Assembly: GCA_964625325.1 (NCBI GenBank)
Contig: CAZVBA010000040.1
Location: 1-5,865, forward strand
Origin: CAZILM01 sp964625325
Lineage (GTDB): Bacteria; Patescibacteriota; Saccharimonadia; Saccharimonadales; CAYVSP01
Direction: 5' to 3'
DNA length: 5,865 nt
Positions within the stretch are counted from its first letter, which is position 1. Each line of letters starts with the position of its first letter. Below, piece after piece: positions 1 through 5,818 of this stretch. The notes beneath the pieces are model-generated. The model ran no database searches. It was not told where the DNA came from and was given only the letters and a program-made list of their open reading frames with translations. A program made the translations under genes and the position numbers.

Positions 1-995
1 ATGTGTACCCCGAAACTTTTGAGGTAAGCAATCAGCCCTAGGCGGTTATCCACCCAGATCGGAAAACGCAAGAAAGTGTCGGTTGAGTCTGCCTTTAATT
101 GGCAAGTCTTATTTAATTCTTCACGGTAAATAGCAGTGATGCTGCGGCGATGTCCCCGCTCCTCATCAAGACTAGCCAAGCGCTTTTCCAGCAATCGGGC
201 AGCCGGTGGGTCAAGCGCCCGGATATCGTTTAGATTGTCGCTCATCGGCGTCGCTAGTAAATGCATCTTTTTCAGCCCAAAGTGGACGAATTTGCCAAGC
301 CTCAGCGGATAAAGCGCCCGAATAATGGCCGTCCAAAACGGATACATGCGATTAATCCAGCGCTGCCAGGCGCCCATCGTTGGTAGGGGCTCGTCGTTCA
401 TCGGCTTATCCCTCCGGTCCACCAGTGCGCCGCCGGCAACAATATCGAGCTGCTTGTCCTGGCTAAAGGACAACATGGTCATTGCTCCTACCGTGCCAGC
501 TTCGCGGCCGTCGCTGTAGCGAACGCCAAAGCTATGGGCCAAATCTTCGATGATAGCGATGCCCTGTTGCCGGCAATAGGCCTCGATGGCTGGCATATCT
601 ACCGGTGAGCCGAGCGTATTCTGGATGATAATGGCCTTGAGTTCCGGATGAGCCTGATGGGTAGCCTTCAAGCCATTCAGGTCAAAGTTCAGTTGCTTGG
701 CGGGCACGTCAATCAGCCGCGGCTGGCAGCCGGCCCGCTCAACAGCTTGGTAAACCACGTAGCAGGTAAAACCGTTAATGCCGACGACACTGCCCGCCGG
801 TAATCCCAGGTGCCTAACGGCCAGTTCCAAAGCTTGGCGGCCCTTGTAGGTCAGTGTAACTTGGCCCTTGTAGCGCTCGGTTAGCAGTTTTTTAACATTT
901 TCGGCCGCCGTCTTACTTACGCCGACGTCAAATAGATTGCGCCAGACGTCTTTGGCCGAGTAATTGGAGCCGAGCGAATTAAAGATTGCACCCAT
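1..995 (-). CDS. DegT/DnrJ/EryC1/StrS-family PLP aminotransferase, C-terminus cut by window edge
   Basis: This frame is open from an ATG at 995-993 to the left edge, giving 331 residues of a family that is usually about 370-400 aa, so only the C-terminal end is missing. The family uses pyridoxal phosphate to transaminate keto-sugars or related intermediates for surface glycans and envelope components, in the cytoplasm. Visible motifs are FNSLGSNY at residues 5-12, the G52-R53-x-A-L phosphate-region motif, IIEDLAH at 148-154 whose D151 should contact the pyridine nitrogen, and SFSQDK at 176-181 followed by GGAL. K181 is the expected Schiff-base lysine. Residues about 215-245 form a hydrophobic and basic insert (MYPFWTAIIRALYPL and onward), suggesting membrane contact. 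The start follows the 53-aa ORF by 1 nt, and a GGAGGT site lies 10 nt upstream. An in-frame ATG at 1046 is less likely because FNSLGSNY normally sits near the N-terminus. The family is secure; the substrate is unknown. Confidence 0.9.
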   Translation of the reverse strand, partial: MGAIFNSLGSNYSAKDVWRNLFDVGVSKTAAENVKKLLTERYKGQVTLTYKGRQALELAVRHLGLPAGSVVGINGFTCYVVYQAVERAGCQPRLIDVPAKQLNFDLNGLKATHQAHPELKAIIIQNTLGSPVDMPAIEAYCRQQGIAIIEDLAHSFGVRYSDGREAGTVGAMTMLSFSQDKQLDIVAGGALVDRRDKPMNDEPLPTMGAWQRWINRMYPFWTAIIRALYPLRLGKFVHFGLKKMHLLATPMSDNLNDIRALDPPAARLLEKRLASLDEERGHRRSITAIYREELNKTCQLKADSTDTFLRFPIWVDNRLGLIAYLKSFGVH

Positions 996-996
996 C

Positions 997-1158
997 TTAT
1001 GCCCCACCTCCAGCCTCAAACCTTTTGAGCGGCCTGCGACCCACATACTGCTCGTCACCGTAACTTACTGTTACGCTTCCTCGCCTAATGCGTGTCTCGG
1101 CTACACTCAAAACGTTTTCGCTTAACAGAGTTGGGACAAAAGATGCGCGCATGGCCAT
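997..1158 (-). CDS. Coupled small ORF, 53-aa protein of unknown function
   Basis: This 53-codon frame starts at an ATG that overlaps the hydrolase stop as TAATG and ends with TAA one nucleotide before the aminotransferase ATG. A second in-frame ATG at 1152 would give 51 aa. The product is basic, without a membrane segment or signal peptide. Its N-terminal third is mildly hydrophobic (FVPTLL), its middle could form beta strands (SVTVSYGDEQYVG), and it ends in RFEAGGGA. An AAAGG lies about 11 nt before the first ATG and could serve as a ribosome-binding site. I do not recognise a family. The case for a gene rests on both junctions fitting translational coupling exactly. Against it, a random 53-codon open frame is not rare at this base composition, AGG codons occur three times, and the stretch may instead be a spacer carrying only the next gene's Shine-Dalgarno site. 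Confidence 0.5.
   Translation of the reverse strand: MAMRASFVPTLLSENVLSVAETRIRRGSVTVSYGDEQYVGRRPLKRFEAGGGA
1006..1011 (-). promoter_or_regulatory. Shine-Dalgarno site of the aminotransferase gene
   Basis: On the minus strand this is a full GGAGGT, 10 nt before the ATG at 995. It lies inside the last codons of the upstream 53-aa ORF. It is the strongest ribosome-binding site in the window and fixes the start at 995 rather than at the in-frame ATG at 1046. Its position means ribosomes finishing the small ORF pass directly over it. Confidence 0.75.
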
Positions 1159-1856
1159 TAGCTAAGCGCCTTTGCGACGTAATCGGCCACCTGTTGGGCG
1201 TGCGAAAACTGTGGGCCGTGACGGGCGTCATCAATTACATAAGGCTCGTGGGCCTGCGCCAATTTCTTTTGCATGGTATAGGCATCCTTGAGCGGCGTCA
1301 TCGGGTCATTACGTCCCCAAACAATATAAACCGGCACGGTTACTTGGCTAAGGTCCAAATCGTAATCTGACTTGAGCAGATTAATCATCGTGGCACGGGC
1401 CACTGGCTCGGCCTCAAGATAGTCGCGGGCCCGGGCGACTTTGTAGAGCAGGCTTCTGGCGGCCGGCGCTTTGGTCAGCGGCTTGCCGGCTTTGGCCAGA
1501 GCCTTAAAGACGGTCCGCTTGATTCTAGACTTGAGCTCGGTCCTGGGAATACCGGCACTATCCAGCAAAATGAGCTTGGCCACTTTACTTGGAAAACGGG
1601 TGGCATAATTAAGACCTAAGCGGCCGCCGTTAGAGTGGCCGATCAAAACCACCGGTCCAGCGCCGACCTGCTGGTCTAGCCATTGCATATAGTCGTCAAT
1701 GTCCCAGGGCGTTTCAACTTTCTTAGTCAGTACTGGAATATCCAGCATGGTAGTCTCGATACCGTGCTGTTTCAAAGCGTCTAAAAACGGCTGCCACTTT
1801 TTGGTGTCGTAGGCCCAGCCGTGCAGAATGATAACTTTCACTTCGGTAGTCCCCAT
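1158..1856 (-). CDS. Alpha/beta hydrolase fold protein (serine hydrolase)
   Basis: From the ATG at 1856 this is a 232-aa single-domain alpha/beta hydrolase, a normal size for the family. Near the N-terminus, the strand VKVIILHGW supplies the oxyanion HGW at residues 12-14. The nucleophile elbow GHSNGG puts the catalytic serine at S75. The acid is probably D184 in WGRNDP and the histidine H213 in ARHGP, so the triad looks complete. A basic, mostly helical cap region (about residues 105-160) lies between S75 and D184. No signal peptide is present, so a cytoplasmic enzyme acting on an ester, thioester or amide is likely; the substrate cannot be read. The start is uncertain: ATG 1856 gives a 19-nt overlap with the Mur ligase gene, GTG 1841 gives the classic 4-nt GTGA overlap and 227 aa, and TTG 1877 gives 239 aa. 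None has a strong Shine-Dalgarno site. The stop overlaps the ATG of the 53-aa ORF. Confidence 0.88.
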   Translation of the reverse strand: MGTTEVKVIILHGWAYDTKKWQPFLDALKQHGIETTMLDIPVLTKKVETPWDIDDYMQWLDQQVGAGPVVLIGHSNGGRLGLNYATRFPSKVAKLILLDSAGIPRTELKSRIKRTVFKALAKAGKPLTKAPAARSLLYKVARARDYLEAEPVARATMINLLKSDYDLDLSQVTVPVYIVWGRNDPMTPLKDAYTMQKKLAQAHEPYVIDDARHGPQFSHAQQVADYVAKALS

Positions 1857-3118
1857 TTTTGACGGCGGCGCGTCCAAACGGCTTCGCGCCGAACCAAATA
1901 TTTGGCATCCGCCGGGTCAGCTAACAATTGTTCGATGACACCTTCCAGGAAGCGGCCGCCCTTGAAAAAGAGCGTCTCACCGCCTTTAAGATTTTGCTCA
2001 ATAAAGACTAATACTTCTTTGGGGCTTGTGAAGCTATCAATCGGAACTTTATAAAGTTTCTTCTTGAGAACCGGGTAAGTGTGCTTTTGGGTGCGCGGCC
2101 CCAGTAAAATTATCCGTTCCACCGGCACGGTTTCGACTACCTCGGCTAGTTTCTCGTGCTCCTCGGCTTCCAGGCTGCCCTGCTCCAGAATATCGCCTAG
2201 CACCAGCCACTTATGCTCGGCCGGGTAGTCTTTAAATAAGGTCAGCATAGCCCTCATGGCATCCAAGCCGGTGTTATAGGTGCTATCAACGATGGTTATA
2301 TCCTGTTTGCCCATTAGCACACTGCTGCGACCGGGTGGCATGGCCAGTTGTTCATAGTTGGGATCAAGCGGCATACTAAGATGATCGAGTAATTCGTTAA
2401 CGAGTTGGAGGCTAATACCCAGCTCTTTGGGATGTAGCCCAGGCAAACTTATCTTCTGCTGCTTAATACTATATAAAGTGTCGCCTTTCTGAATCGTAAA
2501 ATCTTTGACATCTTTTATGGAAACTCGCTTTACCTCAGTGCCAGCCGGCACCCGCGACAACTCACTAACAATTTCTGATTGGTCGCCATTGACCACTACT
2601 AACTGGCTGGTATGGGCGATGAAGTTGCCAAATTCATGCGCAATGGCTTGCTCGTGAGTAGCAAAGCTGCCGCTATGCACCACACCGTCAAAGTTCATGC
2701 TGTGGGTTCGGTAAACACTAACCCACAAAGTTACTTCAGGTTTTAGGAGTTTTGCCGTAAAAGCGCCTTCGCCCGGCCGGTCGCAATCGGCTTCAACGAC
2801 GTAGAGCTTAGTGGTCGGCAGCTGGCGTAAAGCCTTAAAAGGCGCCATCGCAAAGTGGCTGAACCATTCAGTCCGGTTTAAGATATTGGTCTCAAGGCCG
2901 AGAATGTGAAACGGAATGCCGATAGCACTGTTGGCGTGGTGGGTATAGATAGCATGCTCGCCCAGTTGGGCTTCAACCAACTGCAGAGCCGTCGTTTTAC
3001 CAGATGAGCCGGTAATGATAATAATGCGTGGCCGCCAGCGCCGCAGCACAAACTTAGCCCAGAAGGCAAAGTAGCCGGCCACAACAAAATACAACCGCTT
3101 CTTAAATGAAGATAGCAT
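1838..3118 (-). CDS. MurF-like Mur ligase family protein, membrane-associated, lacks the UDP-binding domain
   Basis: This 426-aa protein has the central and C-terminal domains of Mur ligases, which use ATP to join an amino acid or peptide to a carboxylate through an acyl phosphate. Residues about 8-25 are hydrophobic and flanked by basic residues (FKKR, RRWRPR), a likely membrane anchor, in place of the usual N-terminal UDP-binding domain. The P-loop ITGSSGKTT is at 35-43, the Mg-region VVEADCDRPGE at 107-117, and a T-H pair at 138-139 matches the family's conserved histidine. The C-terminal domain is clearly MurF-like: PGRSS at 262-266, IVDSTYN at 276-282, VLGDILEQG at 306-314, H321, and KGGRFLEGVIEQLL at 387-400. 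MurF itself adds D-Ala-D-Ala to UDP-MurNAc-tripeptide and is longer. The absent first domain recalls MurT, which acts on lipid II, but I see no MurT zinc ribbon. The lysine normally found near residue 161-164 appears replaced. Ligase fold is secure; MurF function is doubtful. Confidence 0.88.
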   Translation of the reverse strand: MLSSFKKRLYFVVAGYFAFWAKFVLRRWRPRIIIITGSSGKTTALQLVEAQLGEHAIYTHHANSAIGIPFHILGLETNILNRTEWFSHFAMAPFKALRQLPTTKLYVVEADCDRPGEGAFTAKLLKPEVTLWVSVYRTHSMNFDGVVHSGSFATHEQAIAHEFGNFIAHTSQLVVVNGDQSEIVSELSRVPAGTEVKRVSIKDVKDFTIQKGDTLYSIKQQKISLPGLHPKELGISLQLVNELLDHLSMPLDPNYEQLAMPPGRSSVLMGKQDITIVDSTYNTGLDAMRAMLTLFKDYPAEHKWLVLGDILEQGSLEAEEHEKLAEVVETVPVERIILLGPRTQKHTYPVLKKKLYKVPIDSFTSPKEVLVFIEQNLKGGETLFFKGGRFLEGVIEQLLADPADAKYLVRREAVWTRRRQKWGLPK

Positions 3119-3127
3119 CTCTGCTAT

Positions 3128-3169
3128 TTTACCTTATTCTAACCTGTTTTAGGTAAATGGTTCAGGTTA
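3128..3169 (-). promoter_or_regulatory. Interleaved inverted repeats: possible mRNA pseudoknot or tandem operator
   Basis: In the 48-nt gap before the Mur ligase gene, minus-strand TAACCTG (3169-3163) is the perfect reverse complement of CAGGTTA (3146-3140), and TTTACCT (3157-3151) of AGGTAAA (3134-3128). The arms alternate as A-B-A'-B', the order of an H-type pseudoknot, with connecting segments of 5, 4 and 5 nt. The first arm includes the TAA stop of the upstream gene, and the last arm contains the AGG that is the best, though distant (13 nt), Shine-Dalgarno candidate for the Mur ligase. Folding would therefore hide it. The same bases read as DNA give two ACCT and two AGGT half-sites, so a protein operator is the alternative. 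No ligand or family was recognised. Confidence 0.4.
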
Positions 3170-4582
3170 TGGCCGAGACGGCTGAAACTCTTTAAGCAAC
3201 TCTTGGCGTTGCGCCGGAGCGAGCAGTAGCCTGGGTATGGCTGGGTTGAGTTGAACGGTTATAACAGTTTGACCAGCTTCGGTTCTTCGATCGCTAACTA
3301 CGATAAACGGTCTTATATTATTAAAACGGGAGGGCGCATTAAGTGTTTCAATAATATGCAATAGTTCGGTTGGGTCTTTATCAGGATACAAAAGCTTGAA
3401 AGCGCCAGCCAAAATCGGCAAAGCCACGGTCTGTTCCCGATCCATGGCATACAACATTTTAAGAACGAGTTGCTCATCGGTACTCACTGGCCGTTCGGCG
3501 CCACCAAACACGAATTTATCGGCAGCGAAGTTAAACAAGATGCCGGCGCGTGCCGGGGTATCAGATTCCTTTGATTTTTTAATCGGTTTTGGCTTGTTAA
3601 CGGTTCTCCCTACGATGGCTGGTTCTTCGACTTCAGTCTCTGCCGCTTTTTCAACCTGCGCAGCTGGTTTTTCGACTTCGGCTTGGGTGGGTATTTCAAC
3701 TGATGGGGCTACATCTTCGGTTACTGGCAATGGTTCATCCAATTCCGGTTCCGGTTCAGACACCAAGTCGGTAGATACATCTTCAACTTCTTCGGCAATG
3801 GATTCGGAGGCGCTAGAATCAAACACGCCTTTGGTGCTAGCTATAATGCGCGCCAGAACATCCAGTGGTTGGGCAACTTCAGGAGTAATTGTTGAATCTA
3901 GCAGCCGAGATGGCAAGCTCCAAGTATACTTGCAGACACCCTTATTGAAATATGTCTTTTCAACTGAAGTTTGAGTACCCAATAATCGCTCCATATCATA
4001 CTCAAAAATTCCCAACCGGCTACTTAGATAAGCGGCCCGTTTTTCTTCGCTTATATCGCGTGGATAGTAACCTGCTTGGACAATGTCGCCTCGCGTAAAC
4101 GGCCGGCCAGGGTTGCTTAGGAATAACGAGGTCAAAAATAAGTTATGGGGAGTAGCTTTGATCCTATGGCCATCTACTTCTATATGGGCTTCTTGCAGGT
4201 CAACGATGCGCGAAACGTCACCAACCTTTACTTCAAATTTAGTACCGGGCGGGGGTATAGTATCACCATAATCTTCTCTTGTGAGCGGTTTGTTCTTCTC
4301 AGTGTCTGAAGCTGAAGTCTCGGCTGCCGACTCTGATGATTCGACGTTAACTTTTTTAACACGTTTACCGCGCACAGTGCCGCTAAGTATCGAGAGCGCT
4401 GTTTGCCTGCGAGCTTCGGTTTCAATTTCGTTAGTAGCAACCTCATATAAACCTCTCATGGTGGCTTCTACGCCTCTTGAGGCCGCGTCAGATAGCCCAG
4501 GACCATCAGCTACTGGTGTCTCTGTTGGCGCATCATCGGGTGACTCTATAGGAGCAGTTTCGGGTTGGTCAGATTGTGTCAT
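3167..4582 (-). CDS. Acidic protein with two winged-helix-like regions, putative regulator
   Basis: This is a 471-aa soluble protein with no signal peptide or membrane segment. Residues 1-30 are acidic and disordered-looking. Residues about 118-225 resemble the DNA-binding domain of OmpR-type regulators: short strands (RIVDLQEAHIEVDG), a helix containing LFLTSLFLSNPGRPFTRGDIVQAGYY, a recognition-helix-like stretch about 177-200, then a wing. Residues about 255-325 are a Glu/Pro/Val-rich linker, followed by a basic patch (KPKPIKKSK, 330-338). Residues about 347-450 may hold a second, more divergent copy: the opening FNFAADKFVFGGAERPVSTDEQLVLKML region parallels the first domain's start. I know no named family for it. 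It leads the operon, with its own promoter and an AGGT site 5 nt before the ATG, and 48 nt separate it from the Mur ligase gene. Inference: a DNA-binding protein, possibly controlling its own operon. Gene certain; function tentative. Confidence 0.85.
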   Translation of the reverse strand: MTQSDQPETAPIESPDDAPTETPVADGPGLSDAASRGVEATMRGLYEVATNEIETEARRQTALSILSGTVRGKRVKKVNVESSESAAETSASDTEKNKPLTREDYGDTIPPPGTKFEVKVGDVSRIVDLQEAHIEVDGHRIKATPHNLFLTSLFLSNPGRPFTRGDIVQAGYYPRDISEEKRAAYLSSRLGIFEYDMERLLGTQTSVEKTYFNKGVCKYTWSLPSRLLDSTITPEVAQPLDVLARIIASTKGVFDSSASESIAEEVEDVSTDLVSEPEPELDEPLPVTEDVAPSVEIPTQAEVEKPAAQVEKAAETEVEEPAIVGRTVNKPKPIKKSKESDTPARAGILFNFAADKFVFGGAERPVSTDEQLVLKMLYAMDREQTVALPILAGAFKLLYPDKDPTELLHIIETLNAPSRFNNIRPFIVVSDRRTEAGQTVITVQLNPAIPRLLLAPAQRQELLKEFQPSRP

Positions 4583-4587
4583 AAATT

Positions 4588-4591
4588 ACCT
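4588..4591 (-). promoter_or_regulatory. Ribosome-binding site of the 471-aa gene
   Basis: Minus-strand AGGT lies 5 nt before the ATG at 4582. The predicted leader from this operon's promoter is only about a dozen bases long, and this is its only Shine-Dalgarno-like element. It supports the ATG at 4582 as the start. Confidence 0.5.
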
Positions 4592-4600
4592 ATTAGGCTT

Positions 4601-4628
4601 ATTGTAGCATGTTTTACTAATTGTGCAA
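4601..4628 (-). promoter_or_regulatory. Promoter of the five-gene operon
   Basis: On the minus strand, TTGCAC (4628-4623) and TACAAT (4606-4601) are separated by 16 bases, and TGC directly before TACAAT makes an extended -10. Transcription should start near 4594, leaving a leader of about 12 nt that still includes the AGGT site. It sits between the terminator and the first gene, as expected of the operon's main promoter. It is a sigma-70-type match judged by eye. Confidence 0.7.
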
Positions 4629-4665
4629 CCTTTAGCGATTTTACTGACAGAGATCAAAGCCTATT

Positions 4666-4695
4666 GAAAAAGCCGCTCGGTTGAGCGGCTTTTTC
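4666..4695. terminator. Bidirectional intrinsic terminator
   Basis: A perfect 13-bp stem (GAAAAAGCCGCTC, loop GGTT, GAGCGGCTTTTTC) ends in a run of five T on either strand. On the minus strand it lies about 73 nt after the stop of the 302-aa gene and before the promoter of the next operon, so it separates the two transcription units. The symmetry also lets it stop plus-strand transcription, although no plus-strand gene ends here. Confidence 0.9.
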
Positions 4696-4768
4696 TGGTG
4701 GAGCACTCAAGACCGAAGCCTAAAGCGCCCCATGACTCCTAGATATTAGCAGGAGAATAATCAAAATG

Positions 4769-5677
4769 CTAGAGAGCTTGCAGGCGGGCCTGCAACTGGG
4801 AAATCGGAATCGTGGCCGATGGTATAGCTACAGTCGATTGCAGCCCATAGCCGCTGTACGTCTCTTGTCGAAAGCCGGTAGCGTAAGTTATGCGCACTAA
4901 CTGGTGCGAGAGTTTATCAACACTCATTTCCATCTTTTCCGGGGGATTGCTGGCATAGGCAGCCGGGTTGACAGTATCAAGCTGGCTCAACCCTAATTCG
5001 TGCGCCAAGGTCTTGAGCATTGTTACGTAGTCACTCGGCTTAACACTAACCTGGTAGACAAAAACAGGACGGCCAGCCTCTTTCCGGCTGATAGCTTTAC
5101 TGTAATCGATGTCATAGACTTTATTATCGCGCATGGTTTGCAGAATCCGTTGGCGTGGTTGATTACCCAATGGCGCAAACGGCACCAAACTCAAGATAGT
5201 GCCGTTAAGAAACTGGGTGTTGGATGGCTGTCCGGCCGGTGCGGCATCACTTTTACCCCAGACGTTAAGGACGCTACTTAGATTTAGTGGCTGGCCGTTA
5301 TGGCCGGTCTGTTTGGTATCGATGCTCAGGTAGCGGGCGTAGTCGGCACTCGATGTGCCAAGGGTTTCCGTGACCACAGTGTTTGTGCCAACGGCAGATG
5401 GCTGCTTAACGATGCTAAGGCCGCGGGCAATAGTCTGGTCGCCAAGGCTCAAACGAGTAATCTGATCCAAGCTGTTGCTTTGGTCGGCTTGGGTGGTGTG
5501 ACGGGTTACACTCGAAGTGCTTAGACTAGTCGATAACATACTCCAGAAAGCTCGCTGCGGGTCATTGTAGACATGGCGCCACCACGCCCAACCCGCTAAC
5601 GCGAACGCCAAAATGGCCACGGCGCAAATGCCAGCCACTATCCAGCCGGTTGAATCTAAGCTCCCTCGTTCTGCCAT
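4769..5677 (-). CDS. Single-pass membrane protein with large extracellular domain, unknown function
   Basis: This 302-aa protein has a short N-terminal cytoplasmic tail (MAERGSLDST), one strong membrane helix at residues about 11-33 (WIVAGICAVAILAFALAGWAWW), and then a polar domain that should lie outside the cell. It lacks a lipobox cysteine and a clear signal-peptidase site, so it is probably an anchored rather than released protein. Residues 35-65 are Ser/Thr-rich after the sequence NDPQRAFWSML. The distal part (about 180-300) alternates strands and ends in GFRQETYSGYG and a short helix LQARLQAL, somewhat like bacterial lipoprotein or LppX/LprG-like beta folds, but this resemblance is weak and I do not assign a family. 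It appears monocistronic: its own promoter abuts the ATG and a terminator follows. No Shine-Dalgarno site precedes the ATG. Confidence 0.85.
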   Translation of the reverse strand: MAERGSLDSTGWIVAGICAVAILAFALAGWAWWRHVYNDPQRAFWSMLSTSLSTSSVTRHTTQADQSNSLDQITRLSLGDQTIARGLSIVKQPSAVGTNTVVTETLGTSSADYARYLSIDTKQTGHNGQPLNLSSVLNVWGKSDAAPAGQPSNTQFLNGTILSLVPFAPLGNQPRQRILQTMRDNKVYDIDYSKAISRKEAGRPVFVYQVSVKPSDYVTMLKTLAHELGLSQLDTVNPAAYASNPPEKMEMSVDKLSHQLVRITYATGFRQETYSGYGLQSTVAIPSATIPISQLQARLQAL

Positions 5678-5683
5678 GTAGTC

Positions 5684-5689
5684 ATTGTA
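5684..5689 (-). promoter_or_regulatory. Extended -10 element of the 302-aa gene, giving a leaderless mRNA
   Basis: Minus-strand TGG-TACAAT ends 6 bases before the ATG at 5677, so a start point about 7 nt downstream of the -10 would coincide with the A of the ATG. The -35 position (TAACTG, 17 bases upstream) matches poorly. The extended TGn element is the same type as in the promoter at 4601-4606. No ribosome-binding site fits between, which is consistent with leaderless translation. Confidence 0.6.
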
Positions 5690-5769
5690 CCAGCAAGGCT
5701 GCTTATCAGTTATGCTATATTAGGTGCACTGTTATATGTGGCTGGCGCACGAAGTTGGTACAGTTTTCA

Positions 5770-5775
5770 TACAAT
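5770..5775 (+). promoter_or_regulatory. Possible -10 element for the tRNA-Ala gene
   Basis: A TACAAT hexamer identical to the two other -10 calls in this window lies 43 nt before the tRNA, which would give a leader of roughly 35-40 nt to be removed by RNase P. I see no good -35 at the right distance and no TGn extension. It is the best candidate between the two divergent genes, but weak. Confidence 0.35.
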
Positions 5776-5818
5776 GACACTTCGCTCGTTGCTACAAAGT
5801 ATGCCACTGGCATATTTT

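Noticed and set aside
996..1046. Upstream in-frame ATG at 1046 as start of the aminotransferase
   Set aside because: It would add 17 residues before the FNSLGSNY segment and would lack the well-placed GGAGGT.
1838..1840. TGA recoding (glycine), as in some other CPR lineages
   Set aside because: TGA ends the Mur ligase right after a family-typical C-terminus and at the overlap with the next gene, so it acts as a stop here.
3396..3974. Plus-strand 192-codon open frame
   Set aside because: Its Ser/Thr-rich protein is the antisense reading of the Glu/Pro-rich linker of the 471-aa gene, and no start signals or family motifs support it.
4778..4795. Perfect 8-bp inverted repeat with 2-base centre
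   Set aside because: It falls in the last codons of the 302-aa gene, which encode the repeating LQARLQA peptide; a 2-base loop is too tight for RNA and no T run follows, so it is not the terminator.
4766..4900. Plus-strand 44-codon ORF with an AGGAG 10 nt before its ATG
   Set aside because: It lies almost wholly antisense to the end of the 302-aa gene, has no plus-strand promoter, and its protein is low in recognisable features. The Shine-Dalgarno match is most simply chance.
5789..5816. TTGCTA and CATATT as a promoter for the tRNA
   Set aside because: The -10 would end 2 nt before the tRNA, so transcription would start inside the mature tRNA. The TACAAT at 5770 is better placed.
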